NCBI GenBank assembly: GCA_018711785.1
Contig: DVHW01000063.1
Coordinates: 1-5,078, forward strand
Source of the DNA: Candidatus Galloscillospira excrementavium
GTDB taxonomy: Bacteria; Bacillota; Clostridia; Oscillospirales; Oscillospiraceae
DNA length: 5,078 bases
Direction of reading: 5' to 3'
In this document: piece by piece, positions 1 to 5,078 of the stretch
Layout: the number at the start of each line of letters is the position of its first letter
How positions within the stretch are numbered: position 1 is the first letter of the stretch
Made by a program: the position numbers and the translations under genes
Notes under the pieces: model-generated
What the model saw: only the letters and a program-made list of their open reading frames with translations
Databases searched by the model: none
Told to the model about the DNA's origin: nothing

Positions 1-1
1 A

Positions 2-1006
2 GTACTCGATCTCGTCGGGCACGTCGTAGTTGAACACCGCGTCCACATCGTCGATGTCCAGCCCCCGGGCGGCCACGTCGGTGGCCACCAGCACCCGCAG
101 CTTCCCGTCCCGGAACTGCTGGAGGGTCCGCTCCCGGATGCGCTGCTGAATGTCCCCGTGGATGGCCTCCGCCGAGATGCCCCGCATCTTCAATAGGCCG
201 GTGAGCCGGTCGGTCATGTTCTTGGTGTTGCAGAAGGCGATGGCCCGCTCATATCCGCCGTGCTCCAGCAGGGCCACCATGGTCTCCAGCTTGCCGCTGC
301 GGCTGTCCAGGTCGATGCGGTACTGCTGGATGTCGGGCCGGTTCTCCTCGTCGGGCCGGACGGTGATCTCCACCGGGTCCCGCTGGTAGACCCAGGAGAT
401 GTCCATGACCTCCCGGGAGATGGTGGCAGAGAACATGCCCAGATTCTTTCGGTTCTTGATCTGGTCCAGGATGCGGGTCACGTCCCGGACAAAGCCCATG
501 TCCAGCATCCGGTCGGCCTCGTCCAGCACCACGGTCTGCACCTGGTCCAGCCTGACGGTGCGGCGCTTCATGTGGTCCATCAGCCGCCCCGGGGTGGCCA
601 CCACGATCTGGGGGTTCTTCTTCAGTGTCTTGACCTGCCCCTCGATGGGCGCGCCGCCGTAGAGGCAGACCGAGCGGACCCCCTCCTTAAATTCACACAG
701 GTCCCGCAGCTCCTCCTGGATCTGCACCGCCAGCTCCCGGGTGGGGGCCAGCACCAGGGCCTGGACCGCGCTGTTTTTGGGGTCAATGTGCTCCACCATG
801 GGGATGCCGAAGGCAAAGGTCTTGCCCGTGCCCGTGGGGGCCTTTGCGATGACGTCCTTCCACGCCATAAAATAGGGGATGGCCCCGGCCTGGACCGGGG
901 TGGCCTGGACGTAGCCCTTCTTCTCCAGGGCCCGCATGACCTCCGGCGAGAGGTTCAGGTCGGCGTACTGGACGATCTCGTTGACTTGTTCACCATTGAT
1001 TTCCAT
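2..1006 (-). CDS. DEAD-box ATP-dependent RNA helicase (N-terminal 335 residues; C-terminus outside window)
   Basis: This gene encodes an ATP-dependent RNA helicase that would unwind or remodel RNA duplexes in the cytoplasm, as in ribosome assembly or mRNA decay. Reading the reverse complement from the ATG at 1006-1004 gives an unbroken frame to the window edge. Motifs appear in the family order: Q-motif region (about residues 14-39, with GYVQATPVQ), motif I APTGTGKT (56-63), Ia PTRELA (88-93), GG (117-118), Ib TPGR (138-141), II DEAD (162-165), III SAT (193-195), motif IV around AIAFCNTK (255-262), and motif V VATDVAARGLDI (307-318). Motif VI (HRxGR) should follow just beyond the edge. Motif I has Pro where many members have Gln, which still fits AxTGxGKT. 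An AAGGA sits 9 nt before the ATG, and a promoter lies upstream. The N-terminal extension is minimal, as in CshA/DeaD-type bacterial helicases, but the subfamily cannot be settled without the C-terminal region. Confidence 0.96.
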   Translation of the reverse strand, partial: MEINGEQVNEIVQYADLNLSPEVMRALEKKGYVQATPVQAGAIPYFMAWKDVIAKAPTGTGKTFAFGIPMVEHIDPKNSAVQALVLAPTRELAVQIQEELRDLCEFKEGVRSVCLYGGAPIEGQVKTLKKNPQIVVATPGRLMDHMKRRTVRLDQVQTVVLDEADRMLDMGFVRDVTRILDQIKNRKNLGMFSATISREVMDISWVYQRDPVEITVRPDEENRPDIQQYRIDLDSRSGKLETMVALLEHGGYERAIAFCNTKNMTDRLTGLLKMRGISAEAIHGDIQQRIRERTLQQFRDGKLRVLVATDVAARGLDIDDVDAVFNYDVPDEIEY

Positions 1007-1015
1007 GACAGATGT

Positions 1016-1021
1016 TCCTTT
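1016..1021 (-). promoter_or_regulatory. Ribosome binding site of the DEAD-box helicase
   Basis: Read on the minus strand this is AAAGGA, 9 nt before the ATG at 1006. It is the only purine-rich Shine-Dalgarno match near the start and fixes the start codon choice, since the conserved Q-motif region begins only about 14 residues later. Confidence 0.7.
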
Positions 1022-1038
1022 TCTGACGTTTTCATACC

Positions 1039-1067
1039 AGTATACCATAGGAAACGCCCCGTTGCAA
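1039..1067 (-). promoter_or_regulatory. Sigma-70/A-type promoter for the DEAD-box helicase
   Basis: On the minus strand, TTGCAA (1067-1062) and TATACT (1044-1039) are separated by exactly 17 nt. The -10 matches the consensus at 5 of 6 positions and the -35 at 4 of 6. Transcription would begin near 1032, giving a short leader of about 25 nt that contains the ribosome binding site. The position and spacing are seen directly; activity is inferred. Confidence 0.65.
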
Positions 1068-1085
1068 TCAATATCCCCCCGATTC

Positions 1086-1114
1086 TTGACATTCCCGGCG
1101 GGGCAGTATATCAT
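1086..1114 (+). promoter_or_regulatory. Sigma-70/A-type promoter for the glycosyltransferase operon
   Basis: A perfect TTGACA (1086-1091) is followed after 17 nt by TATCAT (1109-1114; 5 of 6 matches to TATAAT). Transcription would start near 1121, leaving a leader of about 55-70 nt before the glycosyltransferase start. A short GC-rich inverted repeat (CCCG, G, CGGG; 1094-1102) lies inside the spacer and could be an operator half, but it is too short to claim. The promoter is back to back with the helicase promoter, with only 18 nt between the two -35 boxes. Confidence 0.75.
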
Positions 1115-1188
1115 ATTACAGGTTATGGGCACTGTTTTGCCTGCCTTTCCTGGGAAAAGGACCGGAGTAGAGCATGGGAGAGACCGAA

Positions 1189-1905
1189 ATGAAGAAACTG
1201 TCGCTGGTCATTCCGGCGTATAATGAGAGCAAGATCATTCTGGATACCCTCGCCGCGGTGACGGCCGAGCTGTCCCGCCTGACGGAGGACTGGGAGGTGC
1301 TCATCGTGGACGACGGCAGCACCGACGACATGGCGGCTCTGGTAAAGGGCTGCGGGGACCCCCATGTCCGCCTGACCGGCTACCAGCCCAACCACGGCAA
1401 GGGCCGGGCCGTGCGCACCGGCATGCTGGAGGCGGAGGGGGAGATCATCCTCTGCACCGACGCCGACCTGGCCTACGGCACGGCGGTGTTCGCCGACCTT
1501 CTGGAGCGGCTGGAGAACACCGGGGCGGACCTCGCCATCGGCTCCCGCCGCCTGAGTAAGGACGGCTACCGGGACTACCCGCCCCTGCGGCTGCTGGCCT
1601 CCAAGTGCTTTGGGCTCGTCGTCCGGGTCCTGTCCGGGTTGAAGTACGACACCCAGTGCGGCATCAAGGGCTACCGCCGGGAGGCCGCGAAGCGCATCTT
1701 CTCCCAGTGCACGAACGACGGCTTTGCCTTTGACTTCGAGGTGCTGATGACCGCCGACGCCATGAAAATGAAGGTGGAGCAGATCCCGGTCTCCATTGTC
1801 AACCACCGGGAATCTAAGGTGAACGTCCTGCGGGACAGTGCCCGGATGTTCCGGGACATCTTCCACATACGGCGCGCAGTCCGCCGCCGGATGGAGGGCA
1901 AATGA
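1189..1905 (+). CDS. GT2-family polyprenyl/dolichyl-phosphate glycosyltransferase-like protein
   Basis: Predicted cytoplasmic inverting GT-A glycosyltransferase that would transfer a sugar from a nucleotide sugar to a polyprenyl phosphate. With the start at 1189 it has 238 residues. It shows VIPAYNE (7-13), VDDGSTD (40-46), the GKGRAVRTGM nucleotide-sugar region (70-79), the metal-binding DAD (91-93), GSRR (118-121), QCGIKGYRR (156-164), FAFDFEVL (179-186) and a final NHRESKVN (205-212). The QCG(I/F)K and FDxEVL blocks resemble ALG5-type dolichyl-phosphate glucosyltransferases (family knowledge). Unlike GtrB or CsbB it lacks the two C-terminal membrane helices and ends in a basic tail (RRAVRRRMEGK). 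ATG 1189 is preferred because GGGAG lies 8 nt upstream and the beta-strand motif starts at once. ATG 1174 (GGAG 6 nt upstream) is a real alternative adding five residues. It is the first gene of the operon and overlaps the next by ATGA. The sugar is unknown. Confidence 0.92.
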   Translation: MKKLSLVIPAYNESKIILDTLAAVTAELSRLTEDWEVLIVDDGSTDDMAALVKGCGDPHVRLTGYQPNHGKGRAVRTGMLEAEGEIILCTDADLAYGTAVFADLLERLENTGADLAIGSRRLSKDGYRDYPPLRLLASKCFGLVVRVLSGLKYDTQCGIKGYRREAAKRIFSQCTNDGFAFDFEVLMTADAMKMKVEQIPVSIVNHRESKVNVLRDSARMFRDIFHIRRAVRRRMEGK

Positions 1906-3554
1906 ACAAGACGCTTGCCGACCGGCTGCGCTCCGACGCCCGGGAGGGGATGCTCCTGGCGTTTGTGGTGCTTTTCGCGCTGGTCTTTGTCCGGTACTGC
2001 TGCTATGGGCTGGAGTACTTCCCCCAGCTGGACGACTACATCCAGTACCACAACTACCGGGCCTATAACGACGATCTGTGGCAGGTGGTGGTGGGAAGCG
2101 GCATGCTGGCCTCCCGACCCCTGTCCGGTACGCTGGACGTACTGTTCTGGAGCGGCTTCTGGCCGGGAATGATGGGGGCTGTGGCCCTGCTCTCGGCCCT
2201 GTACGCCGGCTCGGCGGTCCTCTTCCGCCAGGTGTGGCGGTCCTACTTCGGCACCGGGTGGCTCTTTCTGATCCTCTACGCCCTCCTCCCCCTGGGGATG
2301 GAGGGGACCTACTGGGTCTCCGCGTCTACCCGGGTGGTGCCAAGCCTGTTCTTCACCGCCCTGGCCATGTGGCTGTTCCAGCGCTGGTGCGCCGGGGGAA
2401 AGCGGCGCTTCCTCGTCCTGTACTTTTTCGCCCAGCTCCTCTCCTTTGGCTTTTATGAGCAGGGGCTGGTGCTCTCGGTCACCGGGGTGATCCTGGTGGG
2501 GCTGCTGGAGTTCCGCGCCCACCCCAGGCGGGCCCTGTGGGCCCTGCTCACGTTCCTGAACGCGGCCATCTACTTCGGCTTTACCGCCGCCTTTTCCCAG
2601 AGCGCCCTCTACGGCTCCCGCACCGCCCTGTGCCTGCCCTGGCAGGACGGCTGGCTCCACGGGACCTTCCAGCCGGTCCGCTCCGCAGTGACGGACGCCT
2701 TCCTCCGGGGGGGACTCTATACCGCCGGGAAGGGCCTTGTCCGGGGCGTTTCCCTGATCGTTACCGAGGGGCACTGGCTTTGGCTGGTGCTGGTGCTGGC
2801 CCTGTGTGCCCTGGTCTTTTTCTTCGCCCGCCGTCCCGAGGCCGAGGGCCCGCGGGAGAAGCTGGGGCGGACCACGGCCCTGGCCCTGGTGGTGGGCTTT
2901 CTCATGGCCCTGGCGCCCCTGACCATCTTCTTCGTGCTGGAGAGCCCCTGGTTCTCCCTGCGGGGGACGGTGACCTCCTTCCCCGGCCTGGCCCTGATGG
3001 CCGACGCCCTGGTCGCCCTGGTCCTCTGCCGGCTGAAGGGCCGCCGGACCGTGACCGCCGCCCTCTCCACGGCCCTGGCCCTGGTGTTCTGCGCGGCGGC
3101 GGTGAGCGAGGTCCACGACTACCGGGAGACCTACGCCGACGACCAGGCGGTGATCGCGGCCATCCTCTCCGCCACGGAGGGCGGGACCGCCCTCCCCGCA
3201 GACGGGACCACCGTTCTGCTGGGGGTGGAGCCCACCTATTTGGAGGAGCAGAATTTCTACTTCCACGAGCACATCCACGGCGTCACCGAGAGTAACTGGG
3301 CCCTGAGCGGAGCTGTGCGGTGTGTCCTGGGGCGCAATGAATTCCCCGATATCGTGCCCAAAGGGAGCCAGACCACGGCGGCCGAGCTGTACGCCATGGA
3401 CTTCGACGCGGTGTGGCTCTATGACCACGCCGCCGGCACCCTGGAGCCGGTGGAGGCCGTGCTGGCCGAGGACTGGAACTACGACCTTCTGGACGCCGGG
3501 GGGGACCTGGTGGCCCGGGTGACGGCCTTCGGCCTGGAGCGGCCGGAGGGCTGA
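1902..3554 (+). CDS. Polytopic membrane protein, probable GT-C-type glycosyltransferase (GtrC-like)
   Basis: A 550-residue membrane protein, probably the enzyme that transfers a lipid-linked sugar to an acceptor outside the membrane. By eye I count about 11 hydrophobic helices (near 15-33, 90-107, 118-134, 145-160, 169-184, 187-203, 210-231, 290-309, 324-345, 360-377, 383-402). Basic clusters (109-113, 161-169, 204-210, 310-323, 376-382) fall on every second loop, which predicts N-terminus in, C-terminus out. The first outer loop carries PQLDDYIQY with D44 and D45, where GT-C enzymes keep catalytic acidic residues. FYEQG (184-188) and R354 also fall outside. Residues about 403-550 would form an extracytoplasmic domain I do not recognise. 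The GT-C call rests on topology, the Asp pair and the flanking GT2 and GtrA genes, not on a full family match. Its ATG overlaps the upstream stop and has GGAGGG just before it, suggesting translational coupling. An alternative is an O-antigen ligase-like or uncharacterised envelope protein. Confidence 0.8.
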   Translation: MNKTLADRLRSDAREGMLLAFVVLFALVFVRYCCYGLEYFPQLDDYIQYHNYRAYNDDLWQVVVGSGMLASRPLSGTLDVLFWSGFWPGMMGAVALLSALYAGSAVLFRQVWRSYFGTGWLFLILYALLPLGMEGTYWVSASTRVVPSLFFTALAMWLFQRWCAGGKRRFLVLYFFAQLLSFGFYEQGLVLSVTGVILVGLLEFRAHPRRALWALLTFLNAAIYFGFTAAFSQSALYGSRTALCLPWQDGWLHGTFQPVRSAVTDAFLRGGLYTAGKGLVRGVSLIVTEGHWLWLVLVLALCALVFFFARRPEAEGPREKLGRTTALALVVGFLMALAPLTIFFVLESPWFSLRGTVTSFPGLALMADALVALVLCRLKGRRTVTAALSTALALVFCAAAVSEVHDYRETYADDQAVIAAILSATEGGTALPADGTTVLLGVEPTYLEEQNFYFHEHIHGVTESNWALSGAVRCVLGRNEFPDIVPKGSQTTAAELYAMDFDAVWLYDHAAGTLEPVEAVLAEDWNYDLLDAGGDLVARVTAFGLERPEG

Positions 3555-3557
3555 GAC

Positions 3558-3565
3558 AAAGGAGA
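3558..3565 (+). promoter_or_regulatory. Strong ribosome binding site of the GtrA-family gene
   Basis: AAAGGAGA lies in the 16-nt gap between the upstream stop and the ATG at 3571, with GGAG spaced 6 nt from the start. This is the best Shine-Dalgarno match in the operon and supports independent initiation on the shared transcript. Confidence 0.75.
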
Positions 3566-3570
3566 GACAC

Positions 3571-4020
3571 ATGAGAGAAAAGATCAAGCACCTTCTGGAG
3601 GTGTTCGACCTCAGGAAGTTCATCAAGTTCGGCCTGATCGGGGTGCTGAACACCATTGTGGACCTGGTGGTGTTCTACATCGCCTACCGCCTCATCTGCA
3701 TGGGCATGGGCCTCTCCGCCGACGCGCTGGACAACCCCGCCTGGCTGACGGCGGTGGCCCAGGCCATCTCCTTCGTGGTGGCCAATGTCCACAGCTTTAT
3801 CTGGAACAAGTTCTGGACCTTCCAGAAGCGCAACCGGGTCACGAAAAAAGAGGCCGGCCGGTATGTGGTCACCAGCGTGGGGTACTACCTCCTCTCCCTG
3901 GTGCTCATCCGGGCGGTGGCGGCGGTGTTCCACGTGCCCGACACCATCGCCAAGCTGCCCGCCACCTGCTGCATGATCCTCTACAACTATCTCATGAATA
4001 AGTTTTGGGTCTTTAAGTGA
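3571..4020 (+). CDS. GtrA-family membrane protein (putative polyprenyl-phosphate-sugar flippase)
   Basis: A 149-residue integral membrane protein of the GtrA/GtcA family, whose members are thought to help move polyprenyl-phosphate-linked sugars from the inner to the outer membrane face. Four hydrophobic segments are visible (about 17-39, 57-77, 96-118 and 125-145). Family hallmarks are FIKFGLIGVLNT followed by D31 in the first helix, NKFWTF (79-84) after helix 2, and the mirrored NKFWVF at the C-terminus (143-148). The length is typical for the family, so it appears complete. It follows the GT-C-like gene after 16 nt with a strong ribosome binding site and is the last gene before the terminator. 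Placement beside a GT2 enzyme and a polytopic GT-C-like protein supports the flippase role, though direct transport activity is debated for this family. Confidence 0.93.
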   Translation: MREKIKHLLEVFDLRKFIKFGLIGVLNTIVDLVVFYIAYRLICMGMGLSADALDNPAWLTAVAQAISFVVANVHSFIWNKFWTFQKRNRVTKKEAGRYVVTSVGYYLLSLVLIRAVAAVFHVPDTIAKLPATCCMILYNYLMNKFWVFK

Positions 4021-4026
4021 GCGAAC

Positions 4027-4057
4027 AATCCTCCGGCGCGGGGCGCCGGGGGATTTT
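4027..4057 (+). terminator. Rho-independent terminator of the glycosyltransferase operon
   Basis: A 12-bp stem (4027-4038 with 4044-4055, one G-T wobble) encloses a 5-nt GC-rich loop. The T-tract TTTT begins at 4054 and is followed by CTC. It starts 6 nt after the GtrA stop codon. The T-tract is short, but the stem is very GC-rich, so termination of the three-gene transcript here is likely. Confidence 0.8.
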
Positions 4058-4081
4058 CTCGCCCCGCGGGCCCGGCGGGAC

Positions 4082-4100
4082 GAAAAAAGAGGCTTTTTTC
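4082..4100 (+). repeat. A6/T6 perfect inverted repeat (8-bp arms, 3-nt loop)
   Basis: The arms GAAAAAAG (4082-4089) and CTTTTTTC (4093-4100) are exact inverted copies around AGG. The element sits between the operon terminator and the ABC-F promoter, immediately upstream of the latter's -35 region. It may be a second weak terminator stem, a bent A-tract or an UP-like element for the downstream promoter. The sequence does not decide between these. Confidence 0.5.
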
Positions 4101-4102
4101 TC

Positions 4103-4131
4103 TAGGAATTTTTGCCCTGCTGTGTTATAAT
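4103..4131 (+). promoter_or_regulatory. Extended -10 promoter for the ABC-F gene
   Basis: A perfect TATAAT (4126-4131) is preceded by TGT, giving the extended -10 form TGnTATAAT. At 17 nt upstream the -35 position reads TAGGAA, only 3 of 6 matches, as expected where an extended -10 compensates. A-tract/T-tract DNA lies just upstream. Transcription would start near 4138, giving a leader of about 35 nt. Confidence 0.7.
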
Positions 4132-4140
4132 CCCGCCTGT

Positions 4141-4176
4141 ATGAAGAATTTCAGCGCACAAGGAGTTATGCTATGA
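4141..4176 (+). promoter_or_regulatory. Candidate 11-codon leader reading frame overlapping the ABC-F start
   Basis: An ATG at 4141 opens a frame encoding MKNFSAQGVML and ends at TGA 4174-4176. This overlaps the ABC-F ATG (4173-4175) in an ATGA arrangement. The ABC-F ribosome binding site lies inside this frame. No Shine-Dalgarno precedes ATG 4141, and it falls only about 3 nt from the predicted transcript start, so it would have to be read as a near-leaderless message. It may well be chance. Confidence 0.2.
4160..4165 (+). promoter_or_regulatory. Ribosome binding site of the ABC-F gene
   Basis: AAGGAG lies 7 nt before the ATG at 4173, which is optimal spacing. It rules out the nearby ATG at 4168, which is only 2 nt from the site and in a different frame. 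Confidence 0.8.
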
Positions 4177-5078
4177 TCACCGTTTCCGACCTGAGCCTCC
4201 AGTACAGCGGCCAGCCCCTCTTCTCCCACGTGGACCTGCAGTTCATCAAGGGCAACTGCTACGGCATCATCGGCGCCAACGGGGCGGGCAAATCCACCTT
4301 CCTGAAGATCCTCTCCGGGGAGCTGGAGCCCACCAGCGGAGAGGTCTCCATCCTGCCCAATACCCGCATGTCCATCCTGAAGCAGGACCAGAACGCCTAT
4401 GACCAGTACACCGTCATGGACACGGTCATCATGGGCAACCAGCGCCTGTACGACATCGGTAAGGAGAAGGACGCCCTCTACGCCAAGGAGGAGATGACCG
4501 AGGAAGACGGCATCCGGGCCTGCGAGCTGGAGGAGGAGTTCGCCGAGCTGGGCGGCTGGGAGGCCGAGAGCGACGCCAGCCGTATTCTCCAGGGCCTGGG
4601 CATCCCGGTGTCCATGCACCAGGATGGGATGGAGCACGTGGACGGCCGGCTGAAGGTGAAGGTCCTGCTGGCCCAGGCCCTGTTCGGCAACCCCGACATC
4701 CTGATGATGGACGAGCCCACCAACAACCTGGACATCAACGCCATCAACTGGCTGGAGGACTTCCTGCTGGACTTTGAGGGCACCGTCATCGTGGTCAGCC
4801 ACGACCGGCACTTCCTCAACACCATCTGCACCCACATCGTGGACATCGACTACAATAAGATCAAGATGTACGTGGGCAACTACGACTTCTGGTACGACGC
4901 CAGCCAGCTCATGCAGAGCCTGATGAAGGCCCAGAACAAGAAAAACGAGGAGAAGGCCCAGGAGCTCAAGGAGTTCATCTCCCGCTTCTCGGCCAACAAG
5001 TCCAAGTCCAAGCAGGCCACCGCCCGGCGCAAGCTGCTGGAGAAGATCACGCTGGAGGAGATCCCCGCCTCCTCCCGC
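4173..5078 (+). CDS. ykpA: ABC-F family ATPase, YbiT/YkpA type (N-terminal 302 residues; C-terminus outside window)
   Basis: A soluble ABC-F ATPase; such proteins bind the ribosomal E site and act in translation rather than transport. The visible part holds the first nucleotide-binding domain and most of the interdomain linker. Walker A GANGAGKS is at 34-41, the Q-loop region at 70-73 (KQDQ), the arm insertion at about 88-145, a degenerate signature VDGRLKVKVLLAQAL at 156-170, Walker B ILMMDEPTNNLD at 176-187 and the H-switch SHDRHFLN at 209-216. The linker (about 243-302) is lysine- and glutamate-rich and carries RFSANKSKSKQATARR (271-286). Resemblance to E. coli YbiT (remembered) is close through the arm (TVIMG, EEDG) and linker (RFSANxSKS/RQAT). 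YbiT is about 530 residues, so a little over half is seen. There are no membrane segments. ATG 4173 is set by AAGGAG 7 nt upstream. It has its own promoter, separate from the glycosylation operon. The symbol follows the Bacillus homologue and is less certain than the family. Confidence 0.94.
   Translation, partial: MITVSDLSLQYSGQPLFSHVDLQFIKGNCYGIIGANGAGKSTFLKILSGELEPTSGEVSILPNTRMSILKQDQNAYDQYTVMDTVIMGNQRLYDIGKEKDALYAKEEMTEEDGIRACELEEEFAELGGWEAESDASRILQGLGIPVSMHQDGMEHVDGRLKVKVLLAQALFGNPDILMMDEPTNNLDINAINWLEDFLLDFEGTVIVVSHDRHFLNTICTHIVDIDYNKIKMYVGNYDFWYDASQLMQSLMKAQNKKNEEKAQELKEFISRFSANKSKSKQATARRKLLEKITLEEIPASSR

Noticed and set aside
1105..1133. Second minus-strand promoter with TATACT at 1110-1105
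   Set aside because: The -10 is good, but the -35 position 17 nt away reads AGTGCC, which does not resemble TTGACA. The promoter at 1039-1067 is better placed for the helicase.
1144..1160. Small CCTTT/AAAGG hairpin in the leader of the glycosyltransferase operon, possibly a regulatory structure
   Set aside because: It has a 5-bp stem with a 7-nt loop and only moderate stability. It does not cover the preferred ribosome binding site at 1176-1180, and no riboswitch or attenuator architecture was seen.
1174..1188. Upstream ATG as the start of the GT2 gene, adding MGETE
   Set aside because: It is not excluded, as GGAG lies 6 nt before it. It is set aside because the ATG at 1189 has an equally good site and begins directly before the conserved first beta strand.
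260..1192. A 310-codon plus-strand frame opposite the helicase
   Set aside because: The minus strand encodes all the expected DEAD-box motifs here. The plus-strand product is a low-complexity His/Asp/Leu/Gly-rich shadow with no ribosome binding site of note.
1671..3656. A 661-codon open frame on the minus strand across the glycosylation operon
   Set aside because: Its translation is dominated by Gly, Gln, His, Pro and Glu with no recognisable domain, and it lies opposite genes with clear family motifs and topology. It is a GC-rich antisense shadow.
4125..4835. A 236-codon minus-strand frame opposite the ABC-F gene
   Set aside because: It is a Val/Gln/His/Asp-rich shadow of a clear ABC-F domain and has no independent support.

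Overview
The window looks like chromosomal DNA from a high-GC member of the Firmicutes, most likely an Oscillospiraceae/Clostridia gut-type anaerobe. This is an inference from four things: strong AAGGAG-type ribosome binding sites, clean TTGACA/TATAAT-type promoters, GC-rich third codon positions, and protein sequences resembling clostridial homologues. No rRNA, tRNA, CRISPR array, insertion sequence or phage gene was seen.

The layout has three transcription units. (1) Positions 1006 down to 2, minus strand: the first 335 residues of a DEAD-box RNA helicase, whose C-terminal end lies outside the window. (2) About 1086-4057, plus strand: a compact three-gene operon with its own promoter and an intrinsic terminator. 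It encodes a cytoplasmic GT2 glycosyltransferase resembling dolichyl/polyprenyl-phosphate glucosyltransferases, a large polytopic membrane protein with GT-C-like topology, and a GtrA-family small membrane protein. (3) From about 4103, plus strand: a promoter followed by the first 302 residues of an ABC-F ATPase of the YbiT/YkpA type, which runs off the right edge.

The central operon is the most interesting part. Its composition matches the logic of three-component extracytoplasmic glycosylation systems (GtrA/GtrB/GtrC, CsbB/GtcA/YfhO): a cytoplasmic enzyme charges a polyprenyl phosphate with a sugar, a GtrA-type protein helps move the lipid-linked sugar across the membrane, and a polytopic GT-C enzyme transfers the sugar to an acceptor outside. 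The first two genes share a 4-nt ATGA stop/start overlap and the third follows after 16 nt, so co-expression is very likely. The acceptor and the sugar cannot be read from the sequence. The helicase and the ABC-F gene act on RNA and the ribosome and are probably only neighbours, each with its own promoter.

The two intergenic regions are informative. The 1007-1188 gap holds two back-to-back divergent promoters. The 4021-4172 gap holds a strong terminator, an A6/T6 hairpin, an extended -10 promoter and a possible 11-codon leader reading frame that overlaps the ABC-F start codon.
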